Source: Paenibacillus sp. OV219 (lineage in GTDB: Bacteria > Bacillota > Bacilli > Paenibacillales > Paenibacillaceae). From it: a stretch of DNA of 64,000 bases. Position numbers and translations under genes: made by a program. Of this stretch, positions 8,292 through 15,554 are shown piece by piece (within the stretch, counting starts at the first letter, position 1; every line of letters starts with the position of its first letter). The stretch is from assembly GCF_900110075.1 (NCBI RefSeq), contig NZ_FOCJ01000001.1:1054001-1118000 (forward strand), written 5' to 3'. The notes under the pieces are model-generated. The model saw nothing but the letters and a program-made list of their open reading frames with translations, ran no database searches and had not been told where the DNA came from.

Positions 8292-8903
8292 ATGGCATTT
8301 CAGTTTCCGGCTGTAGTCCAGGCATCGCGGATTACGTTCCCAAAAGCAGAGATTTGGGTTCCCGTAGTCAGCGGGCTGCATAATGCGGCTGCGCGAAACA
8401 GCATAAACGGCAAGATCCGGCAAACCGTCCGCGAGCTTGTTGAGAATCAAGGCTCGCTATCTGATCCAAGAGCAGAGATGCAAGGTTACTTTGAAGTGAA
8501 GACGAACGAGAAGGACGTGCTCAGCCTGTCATTGTTTAATTATGCGTATACAGGTGGTGCGCATGGGCTGACGCTTCAGGAGTCGCTTACGTTCGATACG
8601 ACAACAGGAAAGTCCTATTCGCTTGCTGAGCTGTTCAAGCCAGGGAGCAACTATGTGAATCGACTCTCGGATATCATTAGGACACAGATCGCAACGCGCC
8701 AAATTGCGACGCTCGATCCGTTCCAATCCATCCGGCCTGATCAACCGTTTTACGTTGCCGATCGCTCTCTCGTCGTCTATTTTGCGCTCTATGAGCTGAC
8801 GCCGTATGCGTTTGGATTTCCGTATTTTCCGATTTCGGTGTATGATTTAAGTGATATTATTAATCCGAACGGTCCGCTTGGACGGATGGACGTCAACAAT
8901 TAA
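8292..8903 (+). CDS. DUF3298-type protein (RsiV/PdaC-like C-terminal fold)
   Basis: 203 aa from ATG 8292, preceded by GGCAGGTG; an in-frame ATG at 8247 would add 15 residues but has a poor RBS. The body has the DUF3298 pattern: NYAYTGGAHGLT, then FDTTTGKSYSLAELFKPGSNY, and a late VVYFALYELTPYAFGFPYFPIS. This fold occurs at the C-terminus of RsiV and PdaC, where it senses or binds cell-wall ligands. Here it stands alone, with no visible signal peptide or membrane helix, so location is uncertain. It sits 49 bases after the GNAT gene, probably in the same transcript. Confidence 0.75.
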   Translation: MAFQFPAVVQASRITFPKAEIWVPVVSGLHNAAARNSINGKIRQTVRELVENQGSLSDPRAEMQGYFEVKTNEKDVLSLSLFNYAYTGGAHGLTLQESLTFDTTTGKSYSLAELFKPGSNYVNRLSDIIRTQIATRQIATLDPFQSIRPDQPFYVADRSLVVYFALYELTPYAFGFPYFPISVYDLSDIINPNGPLGRMDVNN

Positions 8904-8919
8904 CTACAGGGAGATTCCT

Positions 8920-9477
8920 ATGATTTATGTTCTCATCCTTCTGCCAATTGCACTTATTCTCTTAGCCCGCAAAGCCAAGCAGAAGCAGCGGGAGAATAAT
9001 AAGCCGGTCATTGAGCGAAGCCCTCTCGGCGACATCAATATGCAGCCCGTTCCGGCTCATAGGAATGCTCCATCAGTTCAACCTGCTCTCCATAGTGATG
9101 CGTCTAGCAGTGCAGAGCAATCCGTGCTTATCGTAGATGATCAAATGGCGATTCGGATTTTGCTGCGGGAGCTCTTCGAGCAAGAGGGACTACAAGTATA
9201 CGAGGCGGCGAATGGTACGACGGCGATTGAAGTTGCGAGAAATTATAAGGTAGACTTCATTCTTCTCGATCTGAAAATGCCGGATATGGACGGAATCGAA
9301 GCGCTGCAGGAGATACGCCGGTTCAACCAAACGGTGCAAGTCGCGATGATTACCGCCTTTGTCGACCCAGACAAGCTCGATAAGGCGAGAGCGCTTGGTG
9401 TGAAATCTTTCTTTACAAAGCCGTTTGACATTGAGTACTTACGCAGTTATGTAATAGGGAGCTTGCAGAGTGAATAA
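8920..9477 (+). CDS. Membrane-anchored Spo0F-like response regulator
   Basis: 185 aa from ATG 8920 (ACAGGGAG upstream). Residues 2-16 (IYVLILLPIALILLA) form one N-terminal membrane helix followed by a positive stretch, then a polar linker to about residue 68. The rest is a single CheY-type receiver with an acidic pair D73-D74, phospho-acceptor D117 in LLDLKMPDMDG, a Thr in the MITAF strand and K167 in the TKPFDI loop. IVDDQMAIRILLRE and TKPFDI closely recall Spo0F of the sporulation phosphorelay. It has no output domain. A tethered Spo0F-like protein could accept or drain phosphoryl groups at the membrane; which kinases it meets is unknown. Confidence 0.85.
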   Translation: MIYVLILLPIALILLARKAKQKQRENNKPVIERSPLGDINMQPVPAHRNAPSVQPALHSDASSSAEQSVLIVDDQMAIRILLRELFEQEGLQVYEAANGTTAIEVARNYKVDFILLDLKMPDMDGIEALQEIRRFNQTVQVAMITAFVDPDKLDKARALGVKSFFTKPFDIEYLRSYVIGSLQSE

Positions 9478-9504
9478 CGCGATCTGACCGAATACTAATG
9501 CAAC

Positions 9505-9535
9505 AACCGCCGCAGGCTATGCTGGCGGTTTTTTA
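9505..9535 (+). terminator. Intrinsic terminator
   Basis: AACCGCC (9505-9511) pairs with GGCGGTT (9524-9530), followed by TTTT; closes the unit ending in the Spo0F-like gene. Confidence 0.85.
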
Positions 9536-9597
9536 ATCTTTTAGGCAAGTGCTGACATTTGGAGGCCGCTCATAGAGTCAATTAGGGGGTGGCGCTA

Positions 9598-11301
9598 ATG
9601 ATATGGCTTGGTGTGGGGTTCGTATGCTTTATCGCTCTATGTGTATTCGCCCTCTTCCTAGCAAGATCGGCTGAGCAGCAGTTAAAGCGGTCGCTGCATC
9701 AATCGCTACATAATCATTCTGCATATGTGCGCTACATGCAAGATAAGCATGACTTGAATGGGATTGGATATCCGCAGCAGCTCACCAGGCATATAGGTGG
9801 GTTCTCTTCCTTTGGCATGGCTTTCTCAACGATGGCATTAATCGGCGGTGCTGTGATGCTGCTTGGTCCTGCTATTGCGGCAGGAGGGCCGATAACGGTC
9901 GGCTTCGGCTGGCCTATTCTCGCGTTGTTCGGACTTGTAACGGCTTGTTCGCTCGCATCCTTTGCATCTGCGACGCCAACTGCAGGTGGGAGCTATCATT
10001 GGGCGCTAGCAGCAGGGGGGCGGAGATTCGGGCTCTGGTCCGGCTGGCTGCATCTATTGGGCTCTCTACTCATGCTTGTTACTACGAATCTTTTGTTAGC
10101 AGACTGGATCTACGCCCTTATGGTAGAATACCTTCATTACGCAGGCGGCAAAGAATTGTTCTATATGCTGCTGCTCGTTATCTGCTTCACGCAGGCAGTC
10201 GTAAACGCGAAAGGGGCTCACGCGATTGGGCGGCTCCTAGGCGGCAGTGCAATACTCCAATTACTGCTCGTCGCGGCTATCATATCGTATCTTGCTTATC
10301 TTGTATGGCCTGGTATCTATCCGGTTCAGCTGCTTGCAGGAGATCGAAATCTATTTAGTAAGGCGCCATCGCTTACGGCCTCAGACTCGGGAACCCATTC
10401 GCTAATACTCGGCATGCTATTGCTTCAGCGGCTCTTTATTGGCTGCGAGAGTCCAGCTCAACTCACTGAAGAGACGAATGATCCGCGCATTAACGCACCA
10501 TGGGCTATTTTCTTCTCGACGGTTGTGACAGGTGTTCTAGGCTTCGTACTATTCACATTCCTTCTGTTGCATTATCCGCTCGGTGGTTCAGGAGGTTACA
10601 ACTCCTATTTAGAGATGACGAATTGGTTCGTTAGCATGTGGTCCAAATGGGGCTCAATTCTAGAATCAGTCTTCTTGATGGCGATTGTCGCTGCGTGTTG
10701 GATAAATGGAACAGCCATTATGGCATCTGCCTCGCGTAATCTATTTGCGCTTGCGCGCGATGATTCAACACCTTGTGCCAAGTGGCTGGGGATTGTCTCT
10801 GTCCAATATCGGACCCCTGTGTACGCCGTCATAGTTGTATCTAGCGCTGCATGCTTGGCGATGCTTGGGTTGAAGGCCGCTTCTCTAGGTATGACTTCAC
10901 AAGCTGCTCTCGTCCAACTGATAGCTTTGACAATCACACTGATCCATGCTGCATACGCATTGCCCATAGCTGCAAGATTGAGAGAAAACTTGCGTACGAT
11001 CAGAACGGGCGGGCAGGCGAAACGTCATAGAGGGCCATGGCACCTAGGGAGATATAGCGGGGTCATTGATGTTACCGCCTTCTGTTGGCTGGCAGCGAGC
11101 AGCGGGATTGCTTTGTTTGAGTTGAGCGCAGGTGTATTGTTATGGTTCTGTGCGGCGCTGTTAGCCGGCTGCGGGTGTATTGAGCTGAAGCACCATGCCA
11201 TGATGAAGAAGCAGCCGGTGAAGATCGTAGGCTCCTCCAGATTTACGCGAACCTCCATCGACGAATGTATCAGAATTGAAAGAAAATTCCCGCAACATTG
11301 A
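9598..11301 (+). CDS. APC-superfamily amino acid permease
   Basis: 567 aa; ATG 9598 is 7 bases after AGGGGGT (9584-9590). About twelve hydrophobic helices follow an extra N-terminal helix and a cytoplasmic stretch of about 45 residues. FSSFGMAFSTMALIGG and AIAAGGP match the first core helix of APC permeases, and ASATPTAGGSYHWA the conserved loop after helix 2. The arrangement resembles GABA/choline-type yeast-like permeases of the amino acid/choline transporter family. Likely role: uptake of an amino acid or amine by ion symport; the substrate cannot be told. It is a single-gene unit. Confidence 0.85.
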   Translation: MIWLGVGFVCFIALCVFALFLARSAEQQLKRSLHQSLHNHSAYVRYMQDKHDLNGIGYPQQLTRHIGGFSSFGMAFSTMALIGGAVMLLGPAIAAGGPITVGFGWPILALFGLVTACSLASFASATPTAGGSYHWALAAGGRRFGLWSGWLHLLGSLLMLVTTNLLLADWIYALMVEYLHYAGGKELFYMLLLVICFTQAVVNAKGAHAIGRLLGGSAILQLLLVAAIISYLAYLVWPGIYPVQLLAGDRNLFSKAPSLTASDSGTHSLILGMLLLQRLFIGCESPAQLTEETNDPRINAPWAIFFSTVVTGVLGFVLFTFLLLHYPLGGSGGYNSYLEMTNWFVSMWSKWGSILESVFLMAIVAACWINGTAIMASASRNLFALARDDSTPCAKWLGIVSVQYRTPVYAVIVVSSAACLAMLGLKAASLGMTSQAALVQLIALTITLIHAAYALPIAARLRENLRTIRTGGQAKRHRGPWHLGRYSGVIDVTAFCWLAASSGIALFELSAGVLLWFCAALLAGCGCIELKHHAMMKKQPVKIVGSSRFTRTSIDECIRIERKFPQH

Positions 11302-11468
11302 AAATATCTCTTGAGAAATAGATCAGAAATAATTCGGTAATATTTCCTCATTTCCTTATGATCATTTCCCGGGTAAGCGCACAAAGCAACAGGAAGAGAT
11401 TGGTTTCGACAATCATTCAATCGACGTAGGTGTCGAAAATAGGCATTTGAGGTTAATGGCATTAAACG

Positions 11469-11498
11469 TTGCCATTCCTTTCATTTACGGCGTATAAT
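11469..11498 (+). promoter_or_regulatory. Sigma-A promoter for the MOSC gene
   Basis: TTGCCA (11469-11474), an 18-base spacer and TATAAT (11493-11498), 36 bases upstream of the start codon. Confidence 0.65.
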
Positions 11499-11533
11499 TC
11501 GCCTAAGGCTGTAGTGAATCGGAGGAAAGATAT

Positions 11534-12196
11534 GTGGAACTTGGAACGGTATTGTCAATAAATGTGGGAAATTTGCAGAAGATGCTGCATGGCTCCAAGG
11601 AAATAATTACAGGCATCAACAAATCAGCAGTCGGGAAATTTCCCATCTCATTGTCGCGGTTAGGGCTTGAAGGCGACGCCCAAGGCGACCTTGTTTACCA
11701 CGGAGGAGAAGATAAGGCGGTATGCGTATATTCTGCAGATCATTTCCCATTCTGGTCAGGCAGATGGCAGCGTGCTGTAGAAGCAGGAGCGTTTGGCGAG
11801 AACTTCACCGTAACGCAGCTTACGGAAGGCGATCTCTGCATCGGCGATATTCTAAGCGTTGGAGAGGCAATTGTCCAGGTAAGTCAGCCGAGACAGCCGT
11901 GCTATAAGCTCGGCATGAAGCACGGACTGCCGCAGCTTGCGCAGGAGGTGCAAGAGACAGGGTATACAGGGTTTTATTTGCGCGTATTGAAGGAGGGAAT
12001 CGTTCAAGCAGGAGACAAGCTGATTCTGCAGGAGCGCCATCCGGCTGGTATAACCGTTACAGAAGCAAACCGTGTCATGCATATGGATAAGAATGATCTC
12101 GCAGGAATCCGCAGCTTGCTTGCAGTTCAAGAGCTTGCAGTAAGCTGGCAGCAATCGCTGAGCAAGAGGGGGGAGGCGCTTCGCACCAATGGCTGA
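11534..12196 (+). CDS. MOSC-domain protein (YiiM-like)
   Basis: 220 aa from GTG 11534 (GGAGGAAAG at 11521-11529). An ATG two bases upstream is out of frame. The MOSC signature is clear: KSAVGKFPISLSRLGLEGDAQ, then YHGGEDKAVCVY, GAFGENFTV, and a conserved Cys in SQPRQPCYKL that binds the molybdenum cofactor. A C-terminal helical tail (about 165-215) matches the YiiM extension. YiiM relatives reduce N-hydroxylated bases such as 6-N-hydroxylaminopurine with Moco. A Moco pathway must exist here, consistent with xanthine dehydrogenase at 32-36 kb. It overlaps the next gene by 8 bases. Confidence 0.9.
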   Translation: MELGTVLSINVGNLQKMLHGSKEIITGINKSAVGKFPISLSRLGLEGDAQGDLVYHGGEDKAVCVYSADHFPFWSGRWQRAVEAGAFGENFTVTQLTEGDLCIGDILSVGEAIVQVSQPRQPCYKLGMKHGLPQLAQEVQETGYTGFYLRVLKEGIVQAGDKLILQERHPAGITVTEANRVMHMDKNDLAGIRSLLAVQELAVSWQQSLSKRGEALRTNG

Positions 12197-13220
12197 ACAG
12201 CAGATGAAAGATGAATTCGCCGTTTATTTGGATGCCTATCCGCTCGAAGCGGGATGGCGTGCGGAGAAAGAAGAAAGCGGCATGAACAATACGACGCGAA
12301 TGATATATTCCGGCAACGATAAATACGTGCTGCGTGTCTATAATAATCATCAAGATCAGGCCATCGTTGCTCTCGAGCATCACTTCCTCGAACAGCTTCA
12401 GCATTCGGAGCTGCCTTTCAATGTGCCGAAGCCTGTGCAGAATATACACGGTACAACGATTACGGTCGGTCCTGGGGGCAAGCTAGCCGCCTTGTTCTGC
12501 TATATTAGTGGTAGTCGGCCAACACCGGAGTTGCCGGCACATCTTCTAGGGCTAGGCAATTCGGCAGGTGAGCTATCCCGCGCATTTGCGAGGTTGGAAG
12601 CGAGTGTGCCTAGCGAGCTGAAGCCGCAATACCTACCATATTATGAGTTGCGCGAAACGTATGCCTATTTAACCAAAGCAAAGCTTGCGGAGCTATGCGA
12701 TAGCGCTGAAACACCAGAGGAACAAGTCGATAAGCTCGAATTTATTATGGAGCAGCTCGATCAGTTAATGACATTAAGGAATCAACTCACAGAGCTGCCT
12801 CATCAATGGATTCATGGCGATATCGGGTACACGAATGCGCTTGCGGATGGAGAGCGGATCGTTGGCATCCTAGATTTTGAATTCTGTTCAATTGATGTGC
12901 GGGCAATGGAGCTGGCTATTGTACTCTCTGGGCTGCCGAATGAGCAGACCGATGAATCATTAAACCGAATCGCGCTGTTCGCCCAAGGCTACGGCGGAGC
13001 AACACGGCTCACGGAAGCGGAATTACTATTGCTGCCGTCGCTCGTTAAGCTTAGGATGCTCGATATCTTTTTTCATTTTGCTGGTCGGCTGCTCGCAGGT
13101 CTCGATGAAGCGGTCGTTTGGCACCATCAGATCAACAGCGTCCATTTCATCTGCAAGTGGGTCGATTTGCACGAGGATTCGCTTCAAGCAATCTTACGAC
13201 AATATCTCTTACTATCATGA
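12189..13220 (+). CDS. APH/homoserine-kinase-type phosphotransferase
   Basis: 343 aa; ATG 12189 lies inside the end of the MOSC gene (8-base overlap) after GGGGGAGG. It has the protein-kinase-like fold of the APH family: KYVLRVYNN (ATP-lysine strand), HGDIGYTNAL as catalytic loop (HGD-x4-N) and ILDFEF as metal-binding Asp. The spacing resembles homoserine kinase ThrB2/YtmP/choline-kinase-like members rather than a resistance enzyme. The substrate is unknown. Operon pairing with the MOSC protein is positional only. Confidence 0.82.
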   Translation: MAEQQMKDEFAVYLDAYPLEAGWRAEKEESGMNNTTRMIYSGNDKYVLRVYNNHQDQAIVALEHHFLEQLQHSELPFNVPKPVQNIHGTTITVGPGGKLAALFCYISGSRPTPELPAHLLGLGNSAGELSRAFARLEASVPSELKPQYLPYYELRETYAYLTKAKLAELCDSAETPEEQVDKLEFIMEQLDQLMTLRNQLTELPHQWIHGDIGYTNALADGERIVGILDFEFCSIDVRAMELAIVLSGLPNEQTDESLNRIALFAQGYGGATRLTEAELLLLPSLVKLRMLDIFFHFAGRLLAGLDEAVVWHHQINSVHFICKWVDLHEDSLQAILRQYLLLS

Positions 13221-13231
13221 ATGAGAAGACA

Positions 13232-13280
13232 AACCCAATCATTTCATCCTTCGCGAAGAAGCATGAACGATTGGGTTTTT
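13232..13280 (+). terminator. Intrinsic terminator
   Basis: AACCCAATC (13232-13240) pairs with GATTGGGTT (13269-13277) and runs into T's; closes the MOSC-APH unit. Confidence 0.8.
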
Positions 13281-13333
13281 GTCATATAGATAAGATTGCA
13301 GGCTTACCATACGGGTAGCAGGAGGGCATCCTT

Positions 13334-14251
13334 ATGAAAAGTACAGCAGAGCAGCTTGGATATGGCCCGAATGAGAGAGTGCTTATCATTAATGCGGATG
13401 ATTTCGGCTTATGCCACTCATCGAATAAAGGGATCCAAATGCTGCTCGACAACAGGGTCGTCTCCTCTGCGTCGCTGATGATGCCCTGCGGCTGGGCGAG
13501 GGAAGCGGCGCTATGGTGCGCAAGGCATTCGCAGATGGATGTCGGGGTTCATTTGACTACGACAAGTGAATGGGACCTCATGAAATGGGGACCCGTATAT
13601 AGAGGTGGATCAACGCAATCGCTTGTAACGAGCGAGGGATATTTTCACAGAGATGTCAAGACGTTCGAGCGCCGGGCAGATGGGCAGCAGGTGAAACTGG
13701 AACTCATTGCGCAGATCGAAATGGCTCTGCAGTTAGGCGTCAATGTCAGCCACGCGGACAATCATATGGGCAGTTTGTATGGTTTGCAGACAGGCCGAGA
13801 TTTCTTGAAAGATGTATTTGACGTATGTGCAGGCTTTGGTCTACCCTTCCGGCTGCCGCGGTTCCTACTGCTCGAGTCAGGTGATCCAGCTCCACCTGAG
13901 CTTGCTGCACAAGCGATGAAGTTTGCGCAAGAAGCAGACGCAAGTGGTGTTGTTGTTCTCGATTATTTGGTTGCACTGCCGTTTCACTCGCCTAGTCCGC
14001 ATGAGACATACGCACAGTTTAAAGCGCAGATGATCTCCCTCATTCAGCGTTTGAAACCTGGCGTGACCGAGCTGTTTATTCACCCGGCACTCGTTACGGA
14101 TGAGCTGACAGCTTTCCATTCGGATCCGCTTAGGCGCGGCATGGAGATGGAGATTTTTCGGGATTCCGATGTGCTGGAAGCGATGCGTGCCGAGAATATT
14201 ATTCGTATTGGATGGCGGGAACTGCGTCATTATCAGCGGAGAAAGGGATAG
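13334..14251 (+). CDS. ChbG/YdjC-family carbohydrate deacetylase
   Basis: 305 aa; ATG 13334 after GCAGGAGG. The N-terminal LIINADDFGLCHSSNKGI carries the catalytic Asp of the family. DVGVHLT gives one metal-binding His and VSHADNHMG a second (HxDxH-like), and FIHPAL a late His. The family removes acetyl groups from N-acetylglucosamine-type oligosaccharides (ChbG acts on chitobiose). It has no signal peptide, so it acts in the cytoplasm on an imported or recycled sugar. It is monocistronic by position. Confidence 0.88.
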   Translation: MKSTAEQLGYGPNERVLIINADDFGLCHSSNKGIQMLLDNRVVSSASLMMPCGWAREAALWCARHSQMDVGVHLTTTSEWDLMKWGPVYRGGSTQSLVTSEGYFHRDVKTFERRADGQQVKLELIAQIEMALQLGVNVSHADNHMGSLYGLQTGRDFLKDVFDVCAGFGLPFRLPRFLLLESGDPAPPELAAQAMKFAQEADASGVVVLDYLVALPFHSPSPHETYAQFKAQMISLIQRLKPGVTELFIHPALVTDELTAFHSDPLRRGMEMEIFRDSDVLEAMRAENIIRIGWRELRHYQRRKG

Positions 14252-14496
14252 CCGAAAGAGCTGTTGCTCGGTTGTCCGCTGCTGGTAGGCAGGTGTCCTG
14301 TGCCATCCTTGTTTATGTAAACTGGACAAGCTGTACTAACACAGGCAAGAGCCTGATTTAGCTGTAATAGTCGTATTAAGGGGCTGTTTTGGAAAGAAAC
14401 GCTATTCGGCTTTTACAACTAATGGTATACTGATAGTTGTGAATTTATAAATTATTCAGTCAATTCAGCAGTCAATTCAAGAGGGGAGTGGATCGA

Positions 14497-15507
14497 GTGT
14501 CGGTACTTCCAAAGCAGAATGACCTGGGATTCTTCGAAATTAGACTGGAATCGATCGGCGGATTGGGCGCGAACTTGGCTGGCAAAATGTTGGCTGAAGC
14601 AGGCGTTGTTGGAAGCGGATTCAATGGTGTGAGCTTTTCCTCGTATGGATCGGAGAAGAAAGGCTCGCCGGTTAAAGCGCATATTCGGTTCTGTGATATG
14701 GAGACGAATATCCGCGATACAACACCGGTCGAGCGGCCTCATATTGTCGGTGTGTTTCACGAGAACCTATCCAAAACAGTCAATGTCATCAGTGGAATCT
14801 ACGAGGATAGCGTCGTACTGGTTAACTCTACGAAATTGCCTGAACAGCTGAAAGAGAAGATGAATTTGTCCGCTGGTACACTCGCCGTTGTTGATGCAAC
14901 AGGGATCTCCCTCGAGGAAAACAATCGGGTTAACATGGCGATGCTAGGCGGCTTGTTCCGACTCTGCGACTTCTTGGATTTTGAGCATATGAAAGGCATT
15001 ATCCGCAAATCGCTTGAGAAGAAGTATCCGCAAGCGGTTGATCCTGCGCTGCGTACGTTCCAGCGGGGCTACGACGAGGTGAAATTCCAGACGTTCGCGC
15101 TGCCGGAAGGCGAACAGATGCCTGAGCCGAAGCGGTGGGATACTCCGACGCTCGGTTACGAGACTCAGCCAATCGGCGGGATGATTATCAATCCCGGCAA
15201 CAGCGTGCTGAAGGACCTTAGCATCTCGAGACAAGGGATGATGCCGCATTTTGACGATGAGAAATGTATTCACTGCGCCGCATGCGATACCGCATGCCCG
15301 GACTTCTGCTTCGTATGGGATGAGCAGCCGGACAAGAAGGGACGTCCACAGATGTTCCTGCAGGGAATCGATTACCAATATTGCAAAGGCTGCTTGAAAT
15401 GCGTTGTCGCTTGTCCGACAGAAGCGCTCTCATCGCAGCGTGAGACGGACGGCTATGGTGAAGAGCACCGTGTACCGCACAGATTTGTTTGGGCAAATGC
15501 GAATTAA
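14497..15507 (+). CDS. 2-oxoacid:ferredoxin oxidoreductase, fused gamma + delta (ferredoxin) subunits
   Basis: 336 aa from GTG 14497, 8 bases after AGGGGAG; an in-frame GTG at 14488 overlaps the RBS. Residues 1-190 are the gamma domain (ESIGGLGANLAGKMLAEA). After a linker, two 4Fe-4S motifs, CIHCAACDTACP and CKGCLKCVVACP, form a bacterial ferredoxin-like delta domain that passes electrons to soluble ferredoxin. It lies 47 bases upstream of the alpha-beta gene and forms one enzyme with it. The gamma-delta fusion is read directly from the sequence. Confidence 0.92.
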   Translation: MSVLPKQNDLGFFEIRLESIGGLGANLAGKMLAEAGVVGSGFNGVSFSSYGSEKKGSPVKAHIRFCDMETNIRDTTPVERPHIVGVFHENLSKTVNVISGIYEDSVVLVNSTKLPEQLKEKMNLSAGTLAVVDATGISLEENNRVNMAMLGGLFRLCDFLDFEHMKGIIRKSLEKKYPQAVDPALRTFQRGYDEVKFQTFALPEGEQMPEPKRWDTPTLGYETQPIGGMIINPGNSVLKDLSISRQGMMPHFDDEKCIHCAACDTACPDFCFVWDEQPDKKGRPQMFLQGIDYQYCKGCLKCVVACPTEALSSQRETDGYGEEHRVPHRFVWANAN

Positions 15508-15554
15508 TGTCGTTGTAACTCTTACGTAAAAGTCAAGAGAGGAGCGGATTAGCA

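Noticed and set aside
14436..14470. Rex (redox) operator before the 2-oxoacid oxidoreductase
   Set aside because: TTGTGAA is present, but the second half is not at the N4 spacing needed for TTGTGAA-N4-TTCACAA.
14458..14480. Direct repeat CAGTCAATTCA x2 as a regulator site
   Set aside because: The two copies are only 12 bp apart and lie directly before the RBS; too little support.
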